DNA of 64,000 nucleotides from Bdellovibrionales bacterium (GTDB lineage Bacteria > Bdellovibrionota > UBA1018). The notes below the pieces were generated by a model, which was not told the origin of the DNA, did no database searches, and worked only from the letters and a program-made list of their open reading frames with translations. Location of the stretch: NCBI GenBank assembly GCA_016786465.1, contig JAEUWC010000013.1, positions 1 to 64,000 of the forward strand. The letters are read 5' to 3'. A program made the position numbers and the translations under genes. How positions within the stretch are numbered: position 1 is the stretch's first letter; every line of letters begins with the position of its first letter. Below, piece after piece: positions 17,570 through 27,249 of this stretch.

Positions 17570-18910
17570 GTGGGATCGGTTCTGAAGATCGCGCTTCCCG
17601 TGATCCTTTCATTCCTGGGTTCCATGCTTTTGATGACGGTCGATTTGATCTTTGTCGGAAAGCTCGGCGCGCTTCCAATCGCAGCCGTGGGTTTGGGTGG
17701 GGCCACGCACGCAGGCTTTTTTGTTTTTGGATTGGGACTTTTGACGGGTTTAGAATTTTTGACCGCGCGCGAAGTCGGGGCAGGAAAGCCCGATCAGTCC
17801 TTCAATTATTGGATTCAAGGGGTTTGGGTGGCACTGGTATTAAGCGTGGTTTTGATCTTGGGTCAAAACTTAGCGGCACTTGGGTATCGCGCCTTTGGTG
17901 TCGCCCCTGAATTGGTGGTTCCCACCCAGGAATACGTTTTTTGGATCAGTTTTTCGACGCTTCCCAGTCTGCTTCTGATTTTGGGTCGAATTTATCTTCA
18001 GGCCCATTCGCGGGTGATTGCCCCTTTGGTAGTCAGTCTGATTGCGAACGTTTTGAACTATTTTCTGAATAAAATCTGGGTCGAAGGGGCCTGGGGTTTT
18101 CAAAGCTTGGGGCTGATCGGAAGCGCCTACGCGACGACGGTGGCCCGGGTTTTAAGCGCGATCCTTTTGATGGGTTGGGTTGCCGTTTTTGAACGTCGCC
18201 GTTTGCGTGCTTCGGGAAGAAGCGCCACTTGGAAGTTACGGATGCCGGATTTTCCGATGTGGCGAGAAATCCTGATTTTAGGGATTCCATCTGGTTTTCA
18301 AATGGGCCTAGAAGTGGGCGTCTTCGCGCTAGGAACGGCGTTGGCCGGAAAAATCAGCACCGTCGCATTGGCCGCGCACCAGATTGTCTTAAACGTGGCG
18401 TCTTTGACTTTCATGGTTCCGTTGGGTTTGGGATCGGCGGGCGCCGTTTTGGTGGGGCACCAAATTGGACGACGCGATTTTGCACTGGCCAGGCGGCAAG
18501 GCTATCGAATCGTTGGATTGGCCGTGGGTTTCATGGCGATGTCGGCTGTCTTTCTTTCCGTGTTTTCGGGCTGGGTGTTTGGGATCTTCACCACCGACTT
18601 TTCCGTGATTCAACTAGGCAGAAAGTTGATTTTCCTAGCTGCGATTTTTCAGCTCAGCGATGGGATCCAGGTTTCGACAACCGGAACTTTACGGGGAATT
18701 GGCGACACGCGAAGTTCGATGTGGGCCAACATGGCAGGGCACTGGGTGTTTGGAATTCCGCTAGGGTCGTACCTGGCCTTTTCTTTGGGGCAAGGGGTTG
18801 AAGGGCTTTGGGTGGGATTTGTTGCGGGTCTGACTTTGGTGGCGATTACTTTGATCATTCAGTGGGATCGCAAAAGCCGGGTTTCTGCTTTAAAGCTTTC
18901 AGGCGGCTAG
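17570..18910 (+). CDS. MATE-family multidrug/metabolite efflux transporter
   Basis: 446 residues with about 12 hydrophobic segments. The start is GTG directly after the TAA of the preceding gene. It places LKIALPVILSFLGSMLLMTV and IFVGKLG at the family's usual N-terminal positions. The internal repeat begins near residue 230 (REILILGIPSGFQMGLEVGVF). MATE proteins export cationic compounds by Na+ or H+ antiport across the inner membrane. The substrate cannot be read from sequence. The last codons GGC GGC TAG lie inside the first arm of a duplicated hairpin. Confidence 0.9.
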   Translation: MGSVLKIALPVILSFLGSMLLMTVDLIFVGKLGALPIAAVGLGGATHAGFFVFGLGLLTGLEFLTAREVGAGKPDQSFNYWIQGVWVALVLSVVLILGQNLAALGYRAFGVAPELVVPTQEYVFWISFSTLPSLLLILGRIYLQAHSRVIAPLVVSLIANVLNYFLNKIWVEGAWGFQSLGLIGSAYATTVARVLSAILLMGWVAVFERRRLRASGRSATWKLRMPDFPMWREILILGIPSGFQMGLEVGVFALGTALAGKISTVALAAHQIVLNVASLTFMVPLGLGSAGAVLVGHQIGRRDFALARRQGYRIVGLAVGFMAMSAVFLSVFSGWVFGIFTTDFSVIQLGRKLIFLAAIFQLSDGIQVSTTGTLRGIGDTRSSMWANMAGHWVFGIPLGSYLAFSLGQGVEGLWVGFVAGLTLVAITLIIQWDRKSRVSALKLSGG

Positions 18911-18961
18911 TAAGCCGCCCTGGTCTTGGCAATCTCGGGCGGCTAGTAAGCCGCCCTGGTC
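18902..18961. repeat. Tandemly duplicated hairpin holding the stops of two convergent genes
   Basis: A 24-base unit occurs at 18902-18925 and again, identical, at 18938-18961. Each copy contains the stem-loop GGCGGCTAGTAAGCCGCC. Copy 1 holds the TAG of the MATE gene, and copy 2 holds the TAG of the Sua5-type gene on the other strand together with its last five codons. It may be a bidirectional terminator made by local duplication, or a REP-like element. Confidence 0.7.
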
Positions 18962-20061
18962 AGGCGATCGTGGATGGCGTGGCCTAGGCCGGTGGGATGA
19001 GGGCAAGAATCCGCCAAGATCCACTGAATCCGTGAATCGTCATCCAAGGTTCGCATCGCGCGGAAAAGATCGCGCGCGGCTTCTTCGACATCACCCTGCC
19101 GAGACAAGATTTCGATTCGCACGGCGGGCGAAAGCCCGGCCTTTTCGATGGCCGTGTTCATCTTTTCAACTTGCCGGCCATCCCAAAGCAAAAGCCCAAC
19201 TGCACCTTTAGGGTCTGCGTTCTTTTTCTTCAGCTGGGTTTCGGCCAGGGCGAAAAGTTCCTTGCCTGACTTTCCTGTTTCAAAAAATCCCATAGGCAAA
19301 AGCACCAGCGGCTTTCGCGGAGCATAGTGGCTAGCCAGGGTTCCAGGGCTAAGTCCCTGCGGAAGTCCCCGGGAACTTCCGGGCGGGTGAATGATTTCGT
19401 TCAAAGTTTCAGAAATCTGGTGGGCTGAAATCGCTCCGGGACGAAGAAGCGTTAAGGGGTCCATCAGAAGAACAGTGGATTCCACACCGACGGCACAGGG
19501 GCCGCCATCCACCACGGCGGCGATTCTGCCGTCCAGTTCCTGAACCACATGGCTGGCTTGGGTGGGGCTGATTCGGCCAAAGCGATTCGCACTTGGGGCC
19601 GCAATCGGAACGCCGGCGGCGTTAATGATCTTTCGTGCGACTTCGTGCTTGGGCATTCGGATTCCAACACGCGGAAGACCCGCGGTCACTAGATCCGGAA
19701 CCTTGGAAAGTTTTGGAACCACCAGGGTCAAGGGTCCTGGCCAAAAAATCCGCATCAGCTTTTCCATCTGGTCGCGGGTTTTTTCAGTCAGCGACAAAGC
19801 GTCCAATAGCCCCAGGCGATTTAACGCTTCCACCCAGGTGTCGCTTTTGGTGTTTGCGATCAATTCTTCGCTGACGTGGACGATCAAAGGATCAAAAGTC
19901 GGGCGTTCCTTGGCTTCAAAGACCCGCGTGACAGCAGAAAGGTCAAAGCAGTTTGCCCCCAAGCCGTAAACTGTTTCCGTGGGCAACGCGACGGTCTTTC
20001 CTTCTAAAAGAAGCTGAGCGGCACGAAGGATTCCGGATTCATCGGATTTCAGAAGCTCCAA
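18943..20061 (-). CDS. L-threonylcarbamoyladenylate synthase, Sua5 type
   Basis: 372 residues. It makes threonylcarbamoyl-AMP from threonine, bicarbonate and ATP for the t6A modification at position 37 of ANN-decoding tRNAs. The YrdC-like catalytic domain (about 1-215) shows LPTETVYGLGANC, the basic KERPTFDP segment and PSANRFGRISPT. A C-terminal Sua5 domain (about 235-372) makes it the long type rather than the short TsaC. The start is TTG at 20061, immediately after the murF stop, with AGGAGG five bases upstream inside murF. Confidence 0.9.
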   Translation of the reverse strand: MELLKSDESGILRAAQLLLEGKTVALPTETVYGLGANCFDLSAVTRVFEAKERPTFDPLIVHVSEELIANTKSDTWVEALNRLGLLDALSLTEKTRDQMEKLMRIFWPGPLTLVVPKLSKVPDLVTAGLPRVGIRMPKHEVARKIINAAGVPIAAPSANRFGRISPTQASHVVQELDGRIAAVVDGGPCAVGVESTVLLMDPLTLLRPGAISAHQISETLNEIIHPPGSSRGLPQGLSPGTLASHYAPRKPLVLLPMGFFETGKSGKELFALAETQLKKKNADPKGAVGLLLWDGRQVEKMNTAIEKAGLSPAVRIEILSRQGDVEEAARDLFRAMRTLDDDSRIQWILADSCPHPTGLGHAIHDRLTRAAY

Positions 20062-21588
20062 TTAGCCTCCTAGTTCTGGATCAGCGGCCAGGATTTTCCA
20101 GACTTCTTCCATTTTCATTCCGCGTGAACCCTTGATCATCAGTGCGACAGGGGCGGGACGCGCTTTCAGATCTGACTTGAGCGAATCAGCCAGGTCCGGA
20201 TGCGTACCAAAGTGCTTGAAGGTTTTTGGGAACGCGCCCTTTCTTTTTTCCAGTTCATTCAGAAGCCACTTCATTCGGTTTCCGTAAAGGTAAACGCGTT
20301 CTACACGGTGGCGCAAAATCAGATCGGCTAGGTCGCGGTGGTATTTTTCTTCGTCCTTGCCCAGTTCCAACATGTCGCCTAGCACGGCCCATCGCATGCG
20401 TTCTGGCTGCGATTTCTTTGAAATCAGTTCCAAACTGTCTAAGCCGGCCTGAACTGAACTGGGATTTGAATTATAATAATCGCAAAGAACAGGGCTACCA
20501 TCTTGAAAGGATTTCACTTCGGATCGCCCATATGCGGCTTGAAACCGCATCAAGCCTGCGCGAATTTCTTGAAAATCAAGCCCCACACTAAGCGCCGTAG
20601 CCACGGCGTTGGCCAGGTTGACGGCGTTGTGTTTTCCCGGAAGCGGAAGAAGAAGTTTCGCGTTTGCTTCATCAATTCCCAGGCCCGAAAACTGGATTTC
20701 AGAAGTGTCGTCTGAAATCTTTGCGGTGAGCTTGTTTTTGATTTTGGAAAATGATCCGGCTTTTTTTGCTACCGTCCCAAGCGTCACGCCGAAGGTTTTG
20801 TCCGTTGGGCTGGTTCCGGCTTCATTCAGGGTGGGCGTAACCCATTCGTCATCTAGGTTCATGACCGCGGTCCCGCCGTTTTTCATCACCCACTGAAGCG
20901 ACAAAACTTCTTCGCGCGAAACGGTCTTTAGGTCGATCAGCTTTTCCAGGTGTTCGGGGCCAATGGCCGTCAAAATGCAATGGGTGGGGCGTACGATTTC
21001 CAGGTGCTTGGCCATCGCGCCAATTTCATCAATGCCGACTTCGATGACGGCGACTTGATGACTGGGTTTTAATTCCAAAAGCGTCATCGGAATTCCTAAA
21101 TAGCCATTTTGACTGCCCTGGGTTTTTAGGATTTCTTCCTGCTTCCACTTGCCCTGAAGAATCGCAGCCAGAAGTTCTTTAGTCGTTGTTTTGCCCACAC
21201 TGCCAGCCACACAGATCACAGGAATTTGAAAACGATCGCGCCAGGCCTTGGAAATTTTTCGATACGCTTCCTGGGTGTCTTTTACCCGGAAAACATGCGC
21301 GGACCTAAAGACGGGTGCTGGGCGATCTTCTAAGCAAAGAACGCCGGTGGCGCCGTTTTGAACCGCCTGTTCCATAAAGTTGTGCCCATCAAAGACATCG
21401 CCTGGAATGGCGACAAAAAGGCATCCAGGAATGATTTTTCTGGAATCGGTGCATACGGCCGTGAAGGGTTGGTCTAGGCTTGGGCCGGTGTTTTCAGCAG
21501 CAAGTTCGGCTGGCGAAGCGGGGGAAGAATTTGAAAGTAATCCGGGTAAATACACGTCCAAAAGTTGAGCGATCCAGCGGGCTGTCAT
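20062..21588 (-). CDS. murF: UDP-MurNAc-tripeptide--D-alanyl-D-alanine ligase
   Basis: 508 residues. It adds D-Ala-D-Ala to the peptidoglycan precursor in the cytoplasm. The N-terminal UDP-binding domain is followed by the ATP site GSVGKTTTKELL (about 130-141), the carbamylated-lysine region IEVGIDEIGAM and the C-terminal ligase domain with YYNSNPSS. It stands outside any mur/fts cluster, in a two-gene unit with the Sua5-type gene. It diverges from purK with 42 bases between the starts. Confidence 0.92.
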   Translation of the reverse strand: MTARWIAQLLDVYLPGLLSNSSPASPAELAAENTGPSLDQPFTAVCTDSRKIIPGCLFVAIPGDVFDGHNFMEQAVQNGATGVLCLEDRPAPVFRSAHVFRVKDTQEAYRKISKAWRDRFQIPVICVAGSVGKTTTKELLAAILQGKWKQEEILKTQGSQNGYLGIPMTLLELKPSHQVAVIEVGIDEIGAMAKHLEIVRPTHCILTAIGPEHLEKLIDLKTVSREEVLSLQWVMKNGGTAVMNLDDEWVTPTLNEAGTSPTDKTFGVTLGTVAKKAGSFSKIKNKLTAKISDDTSEIQFSGLGIDEANAKLLLPLPGKHNAVNLANAVATALSVGLDFQEIRAGLMRFQAAYGRSEVKSFQDGSPVLCDYYNSNPSSVQAGLDSLELISKKSQPERMRWAVLGDMLELGKDEEKYHRDLADLILRHRVERVYLYGNRMKWLLNELEKRKGAFPKTFKHFGTHPDLADSLKSDLKARPAPVALMIKGSRGMKMEEVWKILAADPELGG

Positions 21589-21630
21589 GGTGTTTCCAAG
21601 TTAGCACGGGGCTGATAGGCTAGAAAGCAA

Positions 21631-22809
21631 ATGATCGGGATATTGGGCAGCGGACAGCTGGCGAAAATGATTTCTGAAGCGGCGCAGGGGATGGGAATTC
21701 CCGTGACGGTTTTGGCCGCATCGCAGTCGGACCCCGCCGTTCATTCGGCTGCCGAAAGTCAGATTGGAAGTTGGGAAAATCCTAGTGATCTGACGCGTTT
21801 CATCGCGGGAAAAGACCGAGTGCTTTTTGAAAACGAATTTGTTCCGGAAAAAGCGTTTCGAACGGCCGGGATTGCTTCGGATGATCCTTTGTTTGAACCC
21901 AGGCTTTCCATTCTTTATCGCCTTCAAGACAAGTGGCAGCAGAAGTTGATTCTGAACGAATTGCAGATCCCCACTTCGGATGCGCAGCTGATTCGCGGCC
22001 AAGACCTTCAGGCGCTTCAGGATCTAGACCACCGTTATGGAAAGGGCGGATGGGTTTTGAAGTGGTGCCGGCTGGGCTACGACGGAAAAGGCACCTTCTT
22101 GAAGTCTTTGGATCATTCGGCGGCACTGAAGTTTCTGGAAGCTGCTGATACTCGTGGCGTATCCATTTATGCCGAAGCCAAAGTCGCGTTTGTTCGAGAA
22201 CTGGCGATGGTCTATGCGCGAAATCACGATGGGGATTTTCTGCATTTTCCCTTGGTGATTTCAGAACAGCGCGACGGGATTTGTTTTGAAGTAAAGGGGC
22301 CGGCTTCCGCTTTTGGCGTTTCTTTGGATCTTGAAAAAAGGGCCGCCGATTACGGTCGCCGACTGGGCGATCGTCTGGGTTTGACCGGGGTCTACGCCAT
22401 CGAATTTTTTGAAGCCCCAGCGGTTTCGGATCTGAAAAGCACGCGCGACGCCCGGGGTCTTTGGGTTAACGAAATTGCTCCTAGGGTCCACAATTCGGGA
22501 CACTATTCGCAAGATGCGTGCAGTTTTTCTCAGTTTCAGGCGCATTTGGCGATGGCGTTGTCGCAGTGGAAGGGCGAAAGGGTCCTGGCACCGCAAGCAA
22601 AGCCTTTTTTCGGAATGCTGAATCTGATCGGAGAAACTTCGGGGAAATCCCAAGCGCCCAAACTTCCAAAAGATTCGAAGCTGATTTTGCATTGGTACCA
22701 AAAAACCGAAATCCGCCCGGGAAGGAAGATGGGGCACCTGAACTATTTTGCCGATTCCATCGAAGAATTTGAAAAGCTGGCGAAGTCGGCACGGGATGTT
22801 AAACTGTGA
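21631..22809 (+). CDS. purK: 5-(carboxyamino)imidazole ribonucleotide synthase
   Basis: 392 residues, ATP-grasp fold. It converts AIR, bicarbonate and ATP to N5-CAIR in purine synthesis. It begins with the family N-terminus [14 protein letters not shown]. The ATP-binding segment [16 protein letters not shown], the catalytic region [18 protein letters not shown], and [19 protein letters not shown] near residue 270 are diagnostic. It overlaps or abuts purE, in the order purK-purE rather than the commoner purE-purK. Confidence 0.95.
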   Translation: MIGILGSGQLAKMISEAAQGMGIPVTVLAASQSDPAVHSAAESQIGSWENPSDLTRFIAGKDRVLFENEFVPEKAFRTAGIASDDPLFEPRLSILYRLQDKWQQKLILNELQIPTSDAQLIRGQDLQALQDLDHRYGKGGWVLKWCRLGYDGKGTFLKSLDHSAALKFLEAADTRGVSIYAEAKVAFVRELAMVYARNHDGDFLHFPLVISEQRDGICFEVKGPASAFGVSLDLEKRAADYGRRLGDRLGLTGVYAIEFFEAPAVSDLKSTRDARGLWVNEIAPRVHNSGHYSQDACSFSQFQAHLAMALSQWKGERVLAPQAKPFFGMLNLIGETSGKSQAPKLPKDSKLILHWYQKTEIRPGRKMGHLNYFADSIEEFEKLAKSARDVKL

Positions 22810-22811
22810 CC

Positions 22812-23318
22812 ATGCCCACGAAAAAGACGAAGACCAAAAAGTCTGAAAAGCCTTTAGTCGCCATCTGGATGGGCAGCGATTCAGACCTGCCCATCATGAA
22901 GGACGCGGGCCACGCGCTTGAAGGTTTTGGAATTTCTTATGCGGTGAAGATTGTGTCGGCTCATCGCACGCCCGAAATGATGTTTGACGAAGCCAAGAAG
23001 GCCCGCAAAACGGGCATCAAGGTGATCATCGCAGGCGCCGGTGGCGCCGCGCACTTGCCGGGAATGGTGGCGGCGGTGACCGAACTTCCCGTCATCGGGG
23101 TACCGATCCCGCATGGAAATCTTCATGGCGAAGATTCGCTTCTTTCGATTGTCCAAATGCCCAAGGGCGTACCCGTAGCAACGGTTGCGATTGGAAACGC
23201 TTGGAACGCCGGAATTTTGGCGGCCCAGATCCTTGGGGTCTGGAAGTCCGAATGGCTTGACCAGGTGCGTGATTATAAAGACCAGCTCGATGCGCTGGTG
23301 AAGAAGAAAAACGCGTGA
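22812..23318 (+). CDS. purE: N5-CAIR mutase (class I PurE)
   Basis: 168 residues from the ATG at 22812; a GTG six bases earlier overlaps the purK stop and is also possible. It rearranges N5-CAIR to [25 protein letters not shown] and [14 protein letters not shown] are the class I PurE motifs. A Lys/Thr-rich extension of about 15 residues precedes the domain. A hairpin with a short T-run follows the stop. Confidence 0.95.
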   Translation: MPTKKTKTKKSEKPLVAIWMGSDSDLPIMKDAGHALEGFGISYAVKIVSAHRTPEMMFDEAKKARKTGIKVIIAGAGGAAHLPGMVAAVTELPVIGVPIPHGNLHGEDSLLSIVQMPKGVPVATVAIGNAWNAGILAAQILGVWKSEWLDQVRDYKDQLDALVKKKNA

Positions 23319-23322
23319 GCGC

Positions 23323-23343
23323 AAGGTGCCTGGCACCTTTTCT
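23323..23343 (+). terminator. Probable terminator after purE
   Basis: The hairpin AAGGTGCCTGGCACCTT begins 4 bases after the purE stop codon and is followed by TTTCT. The core is the same as the hairpin at 7534-7552. Confidence 0.6.
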
Positions 23344-23432
23344 GTGGGCGCCGCGTTAGTGCTGACGCTTTGCTTCGAGAAAAGTAACCACGCACCTTGG
23401 GTTCCATTGGGTTTTTGCCGATCCATAGAAGG

Positions 23433-25913
23433 ATGACGAGCCCCGATTCCGGCACCGCCGGATCCAAGCTGAAGAAAACCCGAAGTCGCTTTCGCTGGGA
23501 GCCCAGGAAGACCGAAGCACTTCGATTTGGTTTGATCGCCGCCATGGCGTCGGTCGTGATTTCGACGGCTGCGATGGAAGTGACCTGGCAAAGCCTAAGC
23601 CAAGAAACCCAAGGTTTTATTCAGCAATCACTGGGCGACACGACCACTTTGATTTCCGGGCATATCAAAACCGAATTAGAAGGTTTGGTGCTGCAGCTTC
23701 GCGACATCGCTTCAAGAATGCCGCGTGAAACCGGCATCGTGGAACCCAAGCCCGCACTGGGTTGGGAATCGGATTGGCTGAGCATCGCCGTTTGGCGGAA
23801 AATCAACGCCGACGCCGTGAACACTGCGCCAGTAGCTTTGGGAAAACCACCGGTTGCGCCTGAATGGAAGCGCACGGCTTGGATGGCCAATTCCACTTTG
23901 TTTCAACGCATTCCTGATTTGGGAATCCGTGTTCGGTCGCAAGAAGCTTTGGAAAGATCCTGGGCGGAAGCGGCCGCGCAAAAGCCCCTGACCTTGCGTT
24001 TGGAAAACACGGTCATCGAACCCGGTGGCACGCTTTGGATGTCTGGCCCGATGGGACTGAATGACGAAGTCTGGGTTGCGCAAATTCAGCTGGGTCGTTT
24101 GAATCGACTTTTGCCTTCTGAAACCATGGTCAATTCGCTGGTCATCGATGCAGCCGGAATGGTTGCAGCCCACCCAGGCGGTAAAACCGGATCACCCCGC
24201 GCGCTTCCGCAGTTTGCCCTGATCCAAAAGTCGCTTCAGGGGAATCAGGCTGAAATCAAAAGTAACCAATTTCGGATGGAAGATCCGTCAGGTTCGGGTG
24301 GCGCTTATTATGGCGGCTACCGCCGTGTCGGCGTGGGTGGCCTAACGATCGTTTCATATGTGACGGAAGCGGATGCACGCGCAGGGCTTAGCGGATTCCG
24401 CGTTCGGTCCATCGTCTTTGTTTTCATCAGCTTTCTTTTTGCGGGAATCGTGGGCTCGCTTTATTCGTGGTCCAAGATCCGCAGAAATCGCCGCCTTTTG
24501 AAATCGGCTTCATCATCTGCTTTACAGCAGGAAGCTGAAACTTGGGCCGGAAACGATGTCGTGCTTTCAGCCAAGCGGGCGCCCGTGGTCTTGGTTTTCG
24601 GAACTGTTCGAAATCAAAAAGACTGGATGAAGGAAGCGAATCCAGATTGGGTCGTTGAAGCGGTTTCAGATTGGCTGACCTTGGTCAAAAGCCGCGCCGT
24701 TGAATTCATGGGTCATTTTGAAATGATCGGCGGCAACGCGTACGCGGTGACTTGGGCCGCGCGCGAAGATCATCTGGAAAGTGTGATGGCGACGCGTTTC
24801 GCGATGACGCTTCGACGGGATCTGGATTCTTTGAATCAAGCCAGAAAGATTGATGGAATGCCTGCCATTTGGGTGGGCATGGGCGTGCATTCGGATTCAG
24901 TCGTTCTTGGAAAAGTCGGCCCCGCAGGTGGACGCAAAGTTCAATCTGTCGGAGAAATCCTGGCCTGCGCCCGCGTACTTGAAAACATCGCCCTTCACAG
25001 TGGTTTGGACATGGTGATTTCCAAAAATGTTTGGGAAGACGCGAAGACTGCGATTTATGGCCATTGGGTGGGTGAAGCGAAATTAAGCCAGTATGCGCTT
25101 TTGATGGAGTATTTTTGGCCCGAAGGACTTTTGGAAGATTCAAACAAGATTCGCATCCTGACGCCCTACAGCCGGCCGGTCGAAAACGCGGAAGACCTTG
25201 CGGGATCGCAAGCTCAAGCCGCGCCGGAAGCGGCGACGCCCGCTGGAACCGACGCGGCGGCATCGGCGGGATCGGTCATGGTCGGAAGCGAACCGACTTG
25301 GCTAGTGAACAACGGAAGCCAGATGCTTGGACCTTTGAACGCCAAGCAGATCGCGCAGGCGCTTTTTGCTCAGGAACTGGATTTTGATTGTGAATGTTGG
25401 GCCGGATCGGCGGGGGGTTCTGCCAAGATTCGTGATGCGAAGATTTTTTCATCCACCGTGGATGCGTCAGCCACGGGCTGGGTTTTTGATGGCGAAACTT
25501 TGCATGGCCCGATGACGGAATCTTTCATTCGCGCGGCTTTTTCTCGCGGGGCAATTCCCGATCACGCCCGGATTTGTTTTGAATCCACGGTGCAGGGTTG
25601 GGTTGAAGCGGCGCAGTGGCTTAAGGATCATCCGGTTAAGGCGGTCACGCCGCCGCCATTTACCCAGGCGCCCGTGGTCGAAGCGGCGCCCGTGGTCCAA
25701 GCGCCCGCTCCCGAAGTCGTGATCGCCCCATCCGTTGCACCCTCTGTCGCCCCATCGGAATCCCCAGAAGCGGCGTCACCGGTTGCGGCGGTCGTGCTGA
25801 CGGAATACCAGCCCGGTGCTATCGTCGCCATTGAGGAATCGAGTTCACTCCAAGCGGATTCTGAATCGCCGAAAGTGGCCGAAGATCCACAAAAGCTAAA
25901 GGACGCAGCGTAG
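23433..25913 (+). CDS. Membrane sensor: Cache-like domain, degenerate class III cyclase-like domain, two GYF_2 domains
   Basis: About 826 residues from the ATG at 23433; a TTG at 23397 is possible, and neither has an ideal ribosome-binding site. TM1 (about 29-48) and TM2 (about 326-346) enclose a periplasmic sensor with a Cache-like core (VIDAAGMVAAHPGGKTG). The cytoplasmic part (about 382-560) resembles a class III nucleotide cyclase (IWVGMGVHSDSVVLGKVGP, then SVGEILACARVLE). The first metal-binding Asp is not seen: the strand reads LVFGTVR where families have FxDI. Two GYF_2-like modules follow (WLVNNGSQMLGPL; WVFDGETLHGPM), then a Pro/Ala/Val-rich tail. Probably a non-catalytic or altered signalling protein. 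Confidence 0.7.
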   Translation: MTSPDSGTAGSKLKKTRSRFRWEPRKTEALRFGLIAAMASVVISTAAMEVTWQSLSQETQGFIQQSLGDTTTLISGHIKTELEGLVLQLRDIASRMPRETGIVEPKPALGWESDWLSIAVWRKINADAVNTAPVALGKPPVAPEWKRTAWMANSTLFQRIPDLGIRVRSQEALERSWAEAAAQKPLTLRLENTVIEPGGTLWMSGPMGLNDEVWVAQIQLGRLNRLLPSETMVNSLVIDAAGMVAAHPGGKTGSPRALPQFALIQKSLQGNQAEIKSNQFRMEDPSGSGGAYYGGYRRVGVGGLTIVSYVTEADARAGLSGFRVRSIVFVFISFLFAGIVGSLYSWSKIRRNRRLLKSASSSALQQEAETWAGNDVVLSAKRAPVVLVFGTVRNQKDWMKEANPDWVVEAVSDWLTLVKSRAVEFMGHFEMIGGNAYAVTWAAREDHLESVMATRFAMTLRRDLDSLNQARKIDGMPAIWVGMGVHSDSVVLGKVGPAGGRKVQSVGEILACARVLENIALHSGLDMVISKNVWEDAKTAIYGHWVGEAKLSQYALLMEYFWPEGLLEDSNKIRILTPYSRPVENAEDLAGSQAQAAPEAATPAGTDAAASAGSVMVGSEPTWLVNNGSQMLGPLNAKQIAQALFAQELDFDCECWAGSAGGSAKIRDAKIFSSTVDASATGWVFDGETLHGPMTESFIRAAFSRGAIPDHARICFESTVQGWVEAAQWLKDHPVKAVTPPPFTQAPVVEAAPVVQAPAPEVVIAPSVAPSVAPSESPEAASPVAAVVLTEYQPGAIVAIEESSSLQADSESPKVAEDPQKLKDAA

Positions 25914-26505
25914 GTCCTGGAAGAAGTACCGCGAAGATTCGCGAATTCCACGCCGTAGGAATCGCTGAAACCGTCAATAGAATCTTTTCATGACCGATCA
26001 GCTGAACTTCCCAAGCCAGATTGCTGTAAAGCGCCGAAATCTTTCCGGTGGGGTCTAGGATCATCCGAAGCTTCAAACGATTTCCGGGAATGTACTTTTC
26101 CACGCTGAAACGAAAGCGGTGAACGGGCGCATCCGAAACGGGTCTTTCGACTTCAAGGATGATTTCTTCGTCGCTACGGCGGGAAAGCTTTGGGTCGACA
26201 GAAAGTTCCAGGATGGATCCTTCCTGAAGCTTTTGATCGTTCAGGGGCAAGGGAATCCCTTCGGGATTGATCAGGCGCGCCTGCCGCACGTTGGGGCAGA
26301 ACCGGGGCCAGTTCACAACGGAATCCAAAAGGGTCGAAGTCTTTTCGGGCGGTGCAGAAAGGGGCTGCGACCACTGTGCTTGGGCTTCGGGCGCCGGATT
26401 TCGGCTGGCGATGGCAAAAAGAAGAACACCAGTGCCCATCACCAAAACAGCAACAGCCGACCAAAATCCTGGTGTTCGATTCTTCTTTCCAAAGCGATGA
26501 ACCAT
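25819..26505 (-). CDS. Single-pass membrane protein of unknown function
   Basis: About 228 residues from the ATG at 26505. A basic N-terminus (MVHRFGKKNR) is followed by one hydrophobic helix (about residues 14-35) and a soluble C-terminal domain rich in beta-strand patterns (FRFSVEKYI, LKLRMILD). Two Pro-rich segments are visible. It is probably anchored in the inner membrane with the domain outside. The last 95 bases lie on the opposite strand of the sensor gene's 3' end, a long tail-to-tail overlap. It diverges from the pseudouridine synthase at 26530. No family recognised. Confidence 0.55.
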   Translation of the reverse strand: MVHRFGKKNRTPGFWSAVAVLVMGTGVLLFAIASRNPAPEAQAQWSQPLSAPPEKTSTLLDSVVNWPRFCPNVRQARLINPEGIPLPLNDQKLQEGSILELSVDPKLSRRSDEEIILEVERPVSDAPVHRFRFSVEKYIPGNRLKLRMILDPTGKISALYSNLAWEVQLIGHEKILLTVSAIPTAWNSRIFAVLLPGPTLRPLAFVDLRPLSAIQNPLGVNSIPQWRR

Positions 26506-26529
26506 GGCCCTATGGTAACCTAAAACAGA

Positions 26530-27249
26530 TTGGACCAGCCGAAGATTATTCACGAGACTTCCGACTTTTGGATCATCGACAAGCCCGCAAACTGGCTGTC
26601 TAGGACGGGCCGTGACGGAGCAGATGGTGCTCCGAATCCATTTCCGATTGTCGCCGAATGGCTTTTTCAGAATCGCCTAAAGAACCCTGGCGAAAAAGTT
26701 TTCATCGTCCATCGGCTGGACCTTCAGACTTCCGGGGTCATGGTCTATGCCAAAACCGCTGAAATGCATCGCAAACTTTCGATGCTTTTTGAAAAGCACC
26801 AGATCAAGAAGGTTTACGAATTCATCGCCGGTGGAAATCCGACGCAACCCGTTTACCGGTGTTCCGAACCGATTGAAGGTTCCAAGGCACTGACCCAGAT
26901 CGAAGTTCTGACCCGTTTTCGGAATCCGTTTTATGAAGCCTTTATCGGACGCGCACGAATCGAAACGGGCCGACGTCACCAGATTCGAATTCACTTAAAA
27001 GGGATCGGGCATCCCATTTTAGGGGACGTCCGTTATGGCGGCTTTGAAAACCTGGCTTATTCGCCCCCCGGCGAACCCCCCATCCAGCTGAAAATTTCCA
27101 GGGTCGCGCTTCACGCCGCCGAACTTTCGATTCCCGGGATCGGAAATTTTCGCGCCGAAAAGCACGCGGATTTCAAAGATTGGATTTCTTGGATGCAAAA
27201 TCACCCGCCCGATCAAAAGGCGATTCACCAGTACCGAGGGTCGACATGA
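26530..27249 (+). CDS. RluA-family pseudouridine synthase
   Basis: 239 residues. The catalytic motif VHRLDLQTSG (about 57-66) holds the active-site Asp that attacks uridine. Family blocks VYAKTAEMHRKL, KKVYEFIAGG, ETGRRHQIRIHL and HPILGDVRYGG follow in order. There is no S4 domain. RluA-type enzymes modify rRNA or tRNA; the target site cannot be assigned. It is coupled by ATGA to the methyltransferase downstream, suggesting a joint RNA-modification unit. Confidence 0.9.
   Translation: MDQPKIIHETSDFWIIDKPANWLSRTGRDGADGAPNPFPIVAEWLFQNRLKNPGEKVFIVHRLDLQTSGVMVYAKTAEMHRKLSMLFEKHQIKKVYEFIAGGNPTQPVYRCSEPIEGSKALTQIEVLTRFRNPFYEAFIGRARIETGRRHQIRIHLKGIGHPILGDVRYGGFENLAYSPPGEPPIQLKISRVALHAAELSIPGIGNFRAEKHADFKDWISWMQNHPPDQKAIHQYRGST

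Noticed and set aside
18902-18961. CRISPR-like repeat pair
   Set aside because: Only two copies, with a 12-base gap and coding ends inside them; no cas genes.
22881-23591. Minus-strand open frame across purE and the next gene
   Set aside because: Opposite strand is clear PurE with conserved motifs; this frame is His/Arg-rich noise.
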